A stretch of 64,000 nucleotides of DNA. Origin: Sulfurospirillum sp. UBA4058 (GTDB taxonomy: Bacteria > Campylobacterota > Campylobacteria > Campylobacterales > Sulfurospirillaceae). Shown here one piece after another: positions 46,182-53,711 of the stretch (positions are counted from its first letter, which is position 1; every line of letters begins with the position of its first letter). A program made the position numbers and the translations under genes. Under the pieces are notes generated by a model. The model was not told where the DNA came from, made no database searches, and saw nothing but the letters and a program-made list of their open reading frames with translations. The DNA is taken from assembly GCA_002382085.1 (NCBI GenBank), contig DFZK01000003.1, positions 123,453-187,452 on the forward strand, in the 5' to 3' direction.

Positions 46182-48242
46182 TTAATATTTCAGCGTTACG
46201 TCAAGACCGATGACGCGACCGCGATCGTAGTAATACCCCGTCGTATAACGCGTCGCATACTTCTCGTCGGTCAGGTTTCTAGCGTAAAGCATTAAAGTCG
46301 TCGTCGTATTTCCGGCGGTTTTAAAATCCCGCATAATATTGGCGTCAATCCGCGTAAAATCGCCCAAATTCACATCGTACGCCGTACCCATCGCCGAAGT
46401 GGACGTATGCCATCCGCTCTCTTTTTGAAGCGACACGTTTGCACGGTATTTATCCCATTCTTGAGTCACTTGAAGCGTGTAAAGGTCTCTTGGATTTGAA
46501 CCGCCGATATTATTCGTCGTCACGCCGGCACTGCTAATCGAATCGTAATTTAATAAACGCGTATAGCTGGCTTTGTAACTCGTACCCGTCGAAAAGTAAC
46601 CTTTTAACAAAAGCTCGATGCCGTCGCGGTCGGTATCGGATTCCGTGTAGTAATAGTAGGTTTGACCGTTTTGGACGTACGTCGTGTTGCTTGCGGTTTT
46701 TTCATTATCGATTTTGACTTTAAACCATGTCAACATCGGCATAAACATTTTGTCGTAATTGGCTTCCAAACTGGTTTCGAAACGTTCTTGTTTTTCGGCA
46801 TGCAACGTTCCCGTTTGCGCTTTAACGTCAAAATCGCCCATCGTTCCTTGATCGGCATTAAAATAACGTGCGCTTAAGGCATAAATCGAGGTGATATTCC
46901 ATTTAGCTCCAAGGGCGTAAATTTTAGCCGGTGCCATATCTTCATCGTTATTGGCATTGTTTCTTGAAGCACTCGTACTCGAATAATCGATATGCTTTTG
47001 ATCTTGACGATAACCGCCGTCCAAAATCAATGCACTATCAAAAAGCTTTTGTTCCGCCGATCCCGACCAGCCTAACACATTCACTTTAAAGCGGTTATAA
47101 CTAGCACTGTTATTCGCTCCGAATCCCTCGTCGTCGGTCGATTGCACGCCCAACATCACGGTCGTATCGCCGTAACGGATATTGTGACGTAAGCTAACAC
47201 CTTCGGTCTCTTCCCAATACGGCTTGGCAACGCCCGTTGCCGTCGTTGCGAACGACTCGTTGCTGTACTCGGTATGTTCGTAGCGCGTGGAGAAAAGCGA
47301 TGCCAACGTCGCGTGGTTTTCGTTCCATTGAACGGTTGCATCGCCGCTGACGATTTCCGTGCTTATCGGATCGTAATACCATTTGGAGTTATCCAATGCT
47401 CCCGTAACGGTAACGCCGCGTTGCATTTCAAAACGTCCTTCGTCTTTATACGCCATAATTTTACCGCTGAGTTTGCCGTAAGAAAAACCGGCATTTGCCA
47501 TGCCGGATGTTGCATCTTGCCCGTCAAAATAACGATCGGTACTATCGCGATTCATTCCCGAAACCAATCCGCCGACAAAAGCACTATAATCGTCTTGATT
47601 AACACGCGTACCTAAATACAGGCTCTCTTTAGTAGCCGTAGGGAAACTCTCCGTTTTTTCCACGGAGCCTTGTAAAATCGCTTCCGTTTTTTTCGGTTGT
47701 TTGGTTTTGATAATAATATAACCGACGTTGACGCCCGAACCGGAATTGGACGAACCGATGTTAATCGAAGGTCCCAAGGTCAAAGAGGACGAACCGCGAA
47801 CGATTTGAACCTCTTCGATCGCGTTCATCGGTAGTTTTTGAAGCATTTTATTGGCAGTGGAAGGCAGAATCGCTCCGTCGATAATATACGTCAGCGAACC
47901 GCCGCCCCGCACGTTGACGAAATAAGGACTTTTACGCCCGTGGTACGTGACGTCCACACCCGTTGCCTTACTCAAAAGGTCGAACATATCCTTAGGTGCC
48001 AAATCCCGAATATCTTCTTGCGTAAAAATCTCAACGCCCGCTTGAGAACTACTTTCGACTTTATTGGGATTGACGATACTATCGGGTTTCAGGTCTTCGC
48101 GCACGGTGCGCGACGTACCTTCGGCATTTTCCGTCGTACTCACCGGATCTAACCGGTAGATCGTATCGGCGGCAACGAGCGATAAAGGAAACAAACAAGA
48201 CGCTACGACGAGCGAACTAAAACGCGGCTTAAAAACTGACAT
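46182..48242 (-). CDS. TonB-dependent outer membrane receptor (second of the locus)
   Basis: A 686-residue receptor with a signal peptide (SLVVASCLFPLSLVAA), a plug domain (DMFDLLSKATGVDVTYHGRK, NVRGGGSLTYIIDGAILPST, VQIVRGSSSLTLG) and a barrel ending GRVIGLDVTLKY. The start overlaps the binding-protein gene by 14 bases, fixing both in one operon (binding protein - receptor - methyltransferase - tonB). It differs clearly from the 39846 receptor, so the locus may take up more than one complex. Confidence 0.88.
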   Translation of the reverse strand: MSVFKPRFSSLVVASCLFPLSLVAADTIYRLDPVSTTENAEGTSRTVREDLKPDSIVNPNKVESSSQAGVEIFTQEDIRDLAPKDMFDLLSKATGVDVTYHGRKSPYFVNVRGGGSLTYIIDGAILPSTANKMLQKLPMNAIEEVQIVRGSSSLTLGPSINIGSSNSGSGVNVGYIIIKTKQPKKTEAILQGSVEKTESFPTATKESLYLGTRVNQDDYSAFVGGLVSGMNRDSTDRYFDGQDATSGMANAGFSYGKLSGKIMAYKDEGRFEMQRGVTVTGALDNSKWYYDPISTEIVSGDATVQWNENHATLASLFSTRYEHTEYSNESFATTATGVAKPYWEETEGVSLRHNIRYGDTTVMLGVQSTDDEGFGANNSASYNRFKVNVLGWSGSAEQKLFDSALILDGGYRQDQKHIDYSSTSASRNNANNDEDMAPAKIYALGAKWNITSIYALSARYFNADQGTMGDFDVKAQTGTLHAEKQERFETSLEANYDKMFMPMLTWFKVKIDNEKTASNTTYVQNGQTYYYYTESDTDRDGIELLLKGYFSTGTSYKASYTRLLNYDSISSAGVTTNNIGGSNPRDLYTLQVTQEWDKYRANVSLQKESGWHTSTSAMGTAYDVNLGDFTRIDANIMRDFKTAGNTTTTLMLYARNLTDEKYATRYTTGYYYDRGRVIGLDVTLKY

Positions 48243-49284
48243 GGGACTCCTTTTTCTTTACCAAAGACTTTGGCGATAAGATAACGTTAAGAGAGGCGTC
48301 GTCTAATGAGACGTGCATAAAATCTGCGTAAAAACGTTTGGTTTCTTCTTTAATATCGATGGGATATTCGTTTGGGTATAAAAGGTTGGCTAACCATTGT
48401 AAGCCGATAAAACGCATAAAAGAGGGCGGTCGATCAAACCAGTTGAACGGTGTCGTAGGAATCAAATACACGCGACCTTCGCGTACCGCCCTAACCTCTT
48501 TCCATTGAGGATGGGTTTGAACGCCGTTCCAAAAGAGCTCTTCGGGGGTAATGATGACGTCCGGATCGTAAAGAAGGATCTGCTCCAAAGTCACTTTCTC
48601 AAAGCCTTTGTGATTGGAAGTGTGGCATTGATGCACGTTAACATTGCCCAATAACTTCAAAATTTGCACGTGAATCGAGTCGTCGCATTCGGTCGAAAGT
48701 CCGTCCGTTCCCTCCGCATAGTACACTTTGGGCTTATAGGTCGCTTTATCGACCGCCGTTTTGACTTCGTCTAGCACGGTTTGCATGCGCGAAGCAAGCA
48801 TTTCGCCTCTTTCTTTCTTATCCAATACCTCTCCTAGAAAGCGAAAAACGGCCGGATAGGCATTCATATCTTCCGCAACGGCATAAACATAAGGGACGGT
48901 GAGTTGCTCTAACTTCTGATTCGTTTGCGACAGAGGACTCACCGGCGAAGCCGACCACATTAAAATCAAATCGGGTTTTTGGCTTAACATGCTTTCGATT
49001 GCCGATGTTTGTCCTTGTCCGCTGATCGAACCTAAAACGGGTAAATCTCTAGCAATCGGGTCGAGATAGGGTTTGTTTTTATCCGTAATGCTCATCACCC
49101 AACCGCTCATCATCGAAGGAGCCATGGCATATAAAGCGTAGCTTCCGTAAGGAGAGGGAGCGTAGACTTTTTGGATCGTTTTACCGATCGTTACGTTTCG
49201 ATCCGCCATATCCACGACGTCATACGCCGATACGCTCATACCCATGCACGCTCCTATGATCCAGAGATACCGTTTTGAGGTCAT
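48229..49284 (-). CDS. Periplasmic binding protein, MolA/BtuF-like (paralog A)
   Basis: An exported PeriplasmicBP_2 protein of about 351 residues (signal RYLWIIGACMGMSVSA). It shares with the proteins at 49464 and 53712 a distinctive core: VYYAEGTDGLSTECDDS, H, then N-x-H-x-C, FEKVTLEQILLYDPDVII and PFNWFDRPPSFMR. The conserved Cys/Asp/His residues may bind the ligand metal or form a disulfide. The ATG at 49284 with GAGG in front is preferred over the long upstream frame, which is a structured leader. Confidence 0.82.
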   Translation of the reverse strand: MTSKRYLWIIGACMGMSVSAYDVVDMADRNVTIGKTIQKVYAPSPYGSYALYAMAPSMMSGWVMSITDKNKPYLDPIARDLPVLGSISGQGQTSAIESMLSQKPDLILMWSASPVSPLSQTNQKLEQLTVPYVYAVAEDMNAYPAVFRFLGEVLDKKERGEMLASRMQTVLDEVKTAVDKATYKPKVYYAEGTDGLSTECDDSIHVQILKLLGNVNVHQCHTSNHKGFEKVTLEQILLYDPDVIITPEELFWNGVQTHPQWKEVRAVREGRVYLIPTTPFNWFDRPPSFMRFIGLQWLANLLYPNEYPIDIKEETKRFYADFMHVSLDDASLNVILSPKSLVKKKESHVSF

Positions 49285-49311
49285 TTTTTCCTCTTTAGTT
49301 TTAGTTTTGAC

Positions 49312-49406
49312 ATACCTTTGAAGCAAAGCTCCAAAAGCTACGCTAACGCTGAGTTCTCCAAGACGGAGTGCCCGCGCACCTTCGGTGCTTTGTTTAGAAA
49401 AGGTAT
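49312..49406 (-). promoter_or_regulatory. Structured leader of the binding-protein gene
   Basis: The leader closes with an eight-base-pair stem ATACCTTT/AAAGGTAT (49399-49406 with 49312-49319) and contains several hairpins on the minus strand: GCACC-GAA-GGTGC, CTCC-GTCTT-GGAG and AGC-rich ones. It ends about 28 bases before the start codon. An AT-rich palindrome (ATATTACG half at 49415-49422) precedes it. It resembles a regulatory RNA in form, but the 24-bp core recurs upstream of an unrelated kinase gene, so it may be an interspersed repeat. Confidence 0.4.
49368..49391 (-). repeat. 24-bp hairpin-forming repeat, copy 2
   Basis: Exact reverse-complement match to 10474-10497, with the hairpin GCACC-GAA-GGTGC and GCGGGCAC. 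Located in the leader of the periplasmic binding-protein gene. Confidence 0.7.
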
Positions 49407-49463
49407 ATTTTTTTATATTACGCATGCGGGTTCTTTACATGTAAGGCTCAAACCCCGACGCTT

Positions 49464-50504
49464 TTAATTCAAAATCGCTTGGCGTTGCGCTTGATTCAGA
49501 TCGATGTTTAAAAACAGACGGTAAAACGCCTGCATGCGCATTTCAAACTCCGAGGCATTGGGTTCGTCGTATAAGACGTGCGTCAGCCATTGAAGCCCTA
49601 AAAGGCGCATAAACGAAGGCGGTCTATCGATCCAGTTGAACGGTTTTTTCGGAACCAAATAGACTCTTTTGTTTTGCACCGCCGCAATGAAACGCCATCT
49701 CGGATCGTTTTGAACGTTTTGAACAAATTCCTTTTCCTGTGCGATAATAACGTCCGGATTGTATAAAATGACCTGTTCGAGCGTCACCTTTTCCATTCCC
49801 TTGCCGCCGCTTGGTTGACATAAATGGGGATTGATGCCGCCGGCGACTTTGATCGCTTCGTAATGCGAAGAGCTATCGCATTCGCTCGCCAATCCGTCCG
49901 TGCCTTCCGCGTAGTAAACAACGGGACGTTTCGAGACGTGACGTTGCACCAAAGCTCTTGTTTGGCGCGTCACCTCTTGGGCATATAACGCCAAAGGCTC
50001 CGTACGCTCTTTTTTATCCAACAATTCTCCCAAAAAACGATACGCTTTTGCGAGATCGTCGATACTTTCTAAATTGACGTTAATCGTCGCGATATGACTG
50101 CTTTGGAATAAAGAAGCCGCTAGACCACTAGACGCATCGGTATTCCATGAGATAATCGCATCGGGGTGCAACGCCAAAAGCGTTTCGCGATTGATGCTGT
50201 TGGCTCCGCCTTGTAAACCTCCGATCACCGGAAGCGACGTAAAGTGCGGATCGAGCATAGAAGACGATTCGTTATTGCCTTTCGCGTGATCGAAGTTTAA
50301 ACCCACGATCAACGAAGGATCGATCGTATAGAGGATATACGTCGAAGGCGGCGACGAGCCGTAGAGTTTGCTTATCGTCTCGGGGACTTCAAGCGTCTGT
50401 CCGCTCATATCGACGATACTGCGTGCAAAAAGAAGCTCGCTCCAACCGAAAAAAAGGATTAAAAACCCAATTGAAAATCGTAAAAAAGGCATCCGTGTTA
50501 CCAT
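49464..50504 (-). CDS. Periplasmic binding protein, MolA/BtuF-like (paralog B)
   Basis: A paralog of the 48229 and 53712 proteins, about 346 residues. Signal segment FSIGFLILFFGWSELLFA, then VYYAEGTDGLASECDSSSH, NPHLC, MEKVTLEQVILYNPDVIIAQ and PFNWIDRPPSFMR. The ATG at 50504 overlaps the globin stop (ATGGTAA), giving translational coupling with the globin gene just as in the plus-strand pair 53135/53712. It would deliver its ligand to the importer at 41967-43771. Confidence 0.82.
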   Translation of the reverse strand: MVTRMPFLRFSIGFLILFFGWSELLFARSIVDMSGQTLEVPETISKLYGSSPPSTYILYTIDPSLIVGLNFDHAKGNNESSSMLDPHFTSLPVIGGLQGGANSINRETLLALHPDAIISWNTDASSGLAASLFQSSHIATINVNLESIDDLAKAYRFLGELLDKKERTEPLALYAQEVTRQTRALVQRHVSKRPVVYYAEGTDGLASECDSSSHYEAIKVAGGINPHLCQPSGGKGMEKVTLEQVILYNPDVIIAQEKEFVQNVQNDPRWRFIAAVQNKRVYLVPKKPFNWIDRPPSFMRLLGLQWLTHVLYDEPNASEFEMRMQAFYRLFLNIDLNQAQRQAILN

Positions 50505-51046
50505 CCGTATTCTTTTTGAACGTCGTGAAAAAAAAGCCGTTTTGCGTAGGTATGAGGAGCGGCTCGGTTGATCATACGCAACGAAAACGTCTCGATCCAC
50601 GTCCAAAACTGCTCCAAATACGCTTTGGGGAACGCAATCTCTTGAAGCGTCTGAGCATAATACTTCAGCCACACTTCGCGTGCGTGCGCATCGATGGCAA
50701 AGGGGGCGTGGGTTCTACACATCGAAGGCGCACCGTAAGCTTTCGTGTAAACGTTACCGCCGTCTAAAGCCTGAATAAAAAAGTGTGCCGCTTTGTGTAC
50801 ACCCTCCATAAAAGCCTCTTCGTCGGTAGGGTACATGTAAGAAATTTCGCTTTTTTGCAGTAGGCGATGGTGATGAATAACCATCTGAAGAAGATTCTCT
50901 TCACCCACGGCTTTTAAAAAGCTTTCTTCAGGCTTGAGAATAGGCGGGAAGCTCATCTTCTCTTTGGTCGCGCTCCAGCGTAACGGTTGCGAAGCGTTTG
51001 AGCGTTTAACGTCTTGAATCAGAGAGTTTTCACGGGATTGACACAT
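50498..51046 (-). CDS. Truncated globin (paralog 1)
   Basis: A 182-residue 2-on-2 globin. The E-F-G region reads FFIQALDGGNVYTKAYGAPS, then CRTHAPFAI with the likely proximal His and REVWLKYYAQTL with the conserved Trp, a group-II-like truncated haemoglobin pattern. An N-terminal extension of about 45 residues precedes the fold. It is coupled to the binding-protein gene downstream and follows exbD (AAGGAAC before the ATG). A globin in a metal-uptake operon suggests oxygen/NO or haem handling tied to the pathway; the ligand is unknown. Confidence 0.8.
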   Translation of the reverse strand: MCQSRENSLIQDVKRSNASQPLRWSATKEKMSFPPILKPEESFLKAVGEENLLQMVIHHHRLLQKSEISYMYPTDEEAFMEGVHKAAHFFIQALDGGNVYTKAYGAPSMCRTHAPFAIDAHAREVWLKYYAQTLQEIAFPKAYLEQFWTWIETFSLRMINRAAPHTYAKRLFFHDVQKEYGW

Positions 51047-51064
51047 AGAGAGTTCCTTTCAATG

Positions 51065-51469
51065 TTACCGACGATCAGAAGTTTGAATCGCAAACGACGT
51101 GATACGGTATTTTTTACATGTATCGATAATTTTAACGACGTATTCAAAAGGCGTTTGTGCATCGGAACGAAGAATGATCGTACGATCGGCAGACTCCAAA
51201 GCGGCAATTTTTGCTTCGAGGGCATCGGGTTCTACGGCGACGTCTTCGTAGTAAAAAACGCCCTCTTTATCCAAAGAAATGACAATCGGTTTTTGCTCTT
51301 CTTTTTGTTTTTCGGCACTGCTCGCCTGCGGAAGATTCAGAGGAATTTTGCCTTGCGTCACAAACGTGGCGGTAACCATAAAAATGACCAAAATGACCAA
51401 CACGATATCGACAAAAGGCGTCATATTAATATCGGCGATCTCGTTTTCGACCTCAAGGCTACTTGCCAT
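51065..51469 (-). CDS. exbD: Biopolymer transport protein ExbD
   Basis: A 134-residue protein with the ExbD N-terminus (EIADINMTPFVDIVLVILVI, including the membrane Asp needed for proton-motive-force use) and a periplasmic domain. It overlaps exbB by 11 bases. With ExbB it drives TonB. A short acidic insertion (SSAEKQKEEQKP) lies after the membrane segment. Confidence 0.9.
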   Translation of the reverse strand: MASSLEVENEIADINMTPFVDIVLVILVIFMVTATFVTQGKIPLNLPQASSAEKQKEEQKPIVISLDKEGVFYYEDVAVEPDALEAKIAALESADRTIILRSDAQTPFEYVVKIIDTCKKYRITSFAIQTSDRR

Positions 51470-51905
51470 TGACGTATGCCTCGTGTTTAACCATAATCGT
51501 TTTTGCGCGTCGTATAAAGTAGTTGTAAGCTACCACGCAAGGAATCGCCACAAAAAGACCCGTCGCCGTTGCGATCAAAGCTTCCGAAATGCCTTGCATA
51601 ATAGGTTGAACGTCAAAAGAGTGGTTATTTCCGATGACGTGAAATGCTTGAATAATCCCTAAAACCGTACCGAAAAGCCCGATAAACGGGGCATTGTTTC
51701 CAAACGTCGCCAAAATCCCGAGTCTTGCGTCAAGGCTCAGTTTGAGCGTGTACGCATCCATCTCTTTATAATATTTTTCAATTTGCCAAAAAACCAACGC
51801 CCGCTCGATCATCACGCCCAAGGCGATCACGCTCATCGCGACAAGAACCCACAATACGGGATCAATCCCGAGTAACGCAAACGATAAAAGCTTTTCACTT
51901 AACAT
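51459..51905 (-). CDS. exbB: Biopolymer transport protein ExbB
   Basis: A 148-residue MotA/TolQ/ExbB protein, a short form lacking the N-terminal extension, with the proton-channel helices: LSLDARLGILATFGNNAPFI, GLFGTVLGIIQAFHV and ISEALIATATGLFVAIPCVV. It heads the minus-strand operon exbB-exbD-globin-binding protein and beyond. Its promoter (TTGTAT-17-TATAAT on the minus strand, 52010-52038) is overlapped by a ModE-like box. Confidence 0.9.
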   Translation of the reverse strand: MLSEKLLSFALLGIDPVLWVLVAMSVIALGVMIERALVFWQIEKYYKEMDAYTLKLSLDARLGILATFGNNAPFIGLFGTVLGIIQAFHVIGNNHSFDVQPIMQGISEALIATATGLFVAIPCVVAYNYFIRRAKTIMVKHEAYVNGK

Positions 51906-51945
51906 TTCTAATTTTCCTTTCCAAAAAGCCTCTCTTCCGCTCTTT

Positions 51946-51970
51946 CGATATATACTTATATTACATAACG
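51946..51970. promoter_or_regulatory. ModE-like operator between exbB and modE (proximal)
   Basis: CGATATAT-N9-ACATAACG, 25 bases long, 41 bases upstream of exbB. The right half ACATAACG is identical to one half of the known E. coli modA ModE operator as I recall it. The spacing is one base longer than in the other boxes. Confidence 0.55.
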
Positions 51971-52009
51971 ATTGAGCGAAAAAGAGCCGACAACAAGAAA
52001 CAACCTTGC

Positions 52010-52040
52010 ATTATAACGTAATATTTATCTAAATACAACG
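52010..52040 (-). promoter_or_regulatory. exbB promoter overlapped by a ModE-like operator
   Basis: On the minus strand TTGTAT (52033-52038) and TATAAT (52010-52015) are 17 bases apart. The inverted repeat CGTAATAT-N8-ATACAACG (52017-52040) covers the -35 box and spacer. A repressor bound here would block RNA polymerase, the mode by which ModE represses molybdate-uptake genes when molybdate is plentiful. Confidence 0.65.
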
Positions 52041-52094
52041 TCATTAATGCTATTTTTTATACATCAAATACCATCATCATGCTCAATAAATAAC

Positions 52095-52128
52095 CACATT
52101 TCCCTTTTTGCCTCCCTTGTGCTATACT
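52095..52128 (+). promoter_or_regulatory. Probable modE promoter
   Basis: A -10 box TATACT at 52123-52128, 42 bases before the modE ATG; the -35 is weak. The upstream ModE-like boxes are 55 bases or more further left, so autoregulation is less evident than control of exbB. Confidence 0.4.
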
Positions 52129-52169
52129 GTAGCGATCATTTTGACTTACACCCGTAGAAGGAAATACCG

Positions 52170-52943
52170 ATGCTAGAAGCCCGTCTTTGGATAAAAAAAA
52201 GCGATAAAAATTTTCTCGGTCGAGGACGTATCGAGCTACTGGAACGCATTAAACATCACGGCTCGATTCATGCCGCCGCAAAAGCGATGAAAATGAGTTA
52301 TAAAGCCGCTTGGGATTCGGTTGATGCGATGAACAATCTCTCAGACGAACCCTTAGTGCAAAAAACCAGCGGCGGTAAAGGCGGAGGAGGAACGCTTCTG
52401 ACGGCAAAAGGCGAAGAAATCATTCAAGCGTTTCATACTTTAGAGCAAAAACACCGACAGTTTTTAGACCTTTTCTCCGATAGCGAAGATCTCAACACGA
52501 TCGTTAAAGCACTCAGTAGGCTCTCCTTGAAACTTAGCGCACGCAATCAACTCACGGGTATCGTGACCGACATTAAAGAAGACACGGTCAACGTTTTGCT
52601 GGAAATTACGATCAAAGACGCGGAAAAACTCTACGCTTCCATTACGCATAACAGCTACGCCGATTTAGGACTTTGCGTCGGCGATTCGATTATCGCGATC
52701 TTAAAAGCCAGTTCGGTTACCCTTTCTAAAAGCAAACCTACCTCTACATGTGAAAATCTTTTGCACGGCAAAGTGGTGCAAGTGTTAAGCGACGCTTCCG
52801 GTACGGAAGTCACGCTCGAATTGCCGAGCCTCAGCACGATCACGGCGACGATTCCTCATGAAACGTTCGATACCTTAGGCATTAAAGTAGGCGACGAAGC
52901 CTATGCGTTTTTTAAAGCTTCTCAAATTATCGTCGGCGTTTAA
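52170..52943 (+). CDS. modE: ModE-type molybdate-responsive transcriptional regulator
   Basis: A full-length ModE of 257 residues. The N-terminal winged helix carries ISSAA-like SIHAAAKAMKMSYKAAWDSV and the ModE hallmark KTSGGKGGGGTLLTAKGEE. Two C-terminal Mop domains (SARNQLTGIVTDIKEDTVNV; ENLLHGKVVQVLSD, each ending in KAS) bind molybdate or tungstate at the dimer interface. GAAGGAAA precedes the ATG. It sits at the centre of the uptake locus, divergent from exbB, and matching inverted repeats lie upstream of several operons in this window. Confidence 0.93.
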   Translation: MLEARLWIKKSDKNFLGRGRIELLERIKHHGSIHAAAKAMKMSYKAAWDSVDAMNNLSDEPLVQKTSGGKGGGGTLLTAKGEEIIQAFHTLEQKHRQFLDLFSDSEDLNTIVKALSRLSLKLSARNQLTGIVTDIKEDTVNVLLEITIKDAEKLYASITHNSYADLGLCVGDSIIAILKASSVTLSKSKPTSTCENLLHGKVVQVLSDASGTEVTLELPSLSTITATIPHETFDTLGIKVGDEAYAFFKASQIIVGV

Positions 52944-53054
52944 CGTTTTTACGTTACGCGCCCTCTCTTTTCATCGTATCTTCATTCTAGTTAATCGATA
53001 AGAGACTCATTTTTAATCATTCATCGGCTTGATTTCTCCCTTTTTTTCCGTTAC

Positions 53055-53078
53055 CATTATACTTTGATAAATATAGCG
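53055..53078 (+). promoter_or_regulatory. ModE-like operator before the globin gene
   Basis: CATTATAC-N8-ATATAGCG, with the left half degenerate, 56 bases upstream of the globin start and overlapping a possible -10 (TATACT, 53058-53063). Confidence 0.5.
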
Positions 53079-53134
53079 AAAATCGAGCCGAACGCTCTGT
53101 TTCAAATCTTAACGACACATTACAAGGAGAAAAA

Positions 53135-53710
53135 ATGCCCGTGACGATTGACGGCATCACCGTACAACTTTTTAGCGAATGCGATACCAAAGCCCCGTTT
53201 CCCAAGGCGGATGACAAACCAAGACGCGGTCATCCGAAAGTCGACGTGATTTACCCCGAAGTCTATTTTCCTTCCCATCAAATCTTTTTGAGCTTAGGCG
53301 AAGAGGCGATCCGAAAATTGGTTCAGGTCCATCACGACCTTATCCGCGAAAGTAAAATCGCATCGCTTTACCCCAAAGACGATAACGAATTTCAAGCCGC
53401 CGCGCTTAAAATCGAAGATTTTTTCGTGCAAATGCTCGGAGGCGAAGCCCTGTATACTTCGACGCAAGGGCATCCTAAACTACGCGAACGCCATTTCCCG
53501 TTTGAAATCACCGAAATCGGACGCGATATTTGGTTAATGTGCTTCCGCAAAGCGTTAAAAATAACCCGTTTCCCCAAAGAACTGCTTCCCGAAATTTGGG
53601 AATGGGTCGAGGCCTTATCGATGCGACTCGTGAACCGCCGCACGACGACGGACGCCATGAAACGCTATCCGTTTGAGTCGATACGTTCCTATTTTGAAGA
53701 AAGGAACTAA
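53135..53710 (+). CDS. Truncated globin (paralog 2)
   Basis: A 191-residue 2-on-2 globin related to the protein at 50498: FFVQMLGGEALYTSTQGHPK, then RERHFPFEI with the likely proximal His, and RDIWLMCFRKAL with the conserved Trp, a group-II-like pattern. An N-terminal extension of about 60 residues contains DVIYPEVYFPSHQIFLSLGE. CAAGGAG lies before the ATG. It is followed after one base by a binding-protein gene, mirroring the minus-strand globin/binding-protein pair. Control by ModE is likely from the upstream box. Confidence 0.82.
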   Translation: MPVTIDGITVQLFSECDTKAPFPKADDKPRRGHPKVDVIYPEVYFPSHQIFLSLGEEAIRKLVQVHHDLIRESKIASLYPKDDNEFQAAALKIEDFFVQMLGGEALYTSTQGHPKLRERHFPFEITEIGRDIWLMCFRKALKITRFPKELLPEIWEWVEALSMRLVNRRTTTDAMKRYPFESIRSYFEERN

Positions 53711-53711
53711 C

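Noticed and set aside
39846..48242. Cobalamin riboswitches before the TonB receptor genes
   Set aside because: No B12-box-like GCCACTG sequence is visible in the short leaders, so B12 transport is not supported.
49285..49425. N-terminal extension of the binding protein at 48229
   Set aside because: It covers the structured leader and repeat; the ATG at 49284 with GAGG in front starts a normal signal peptide.
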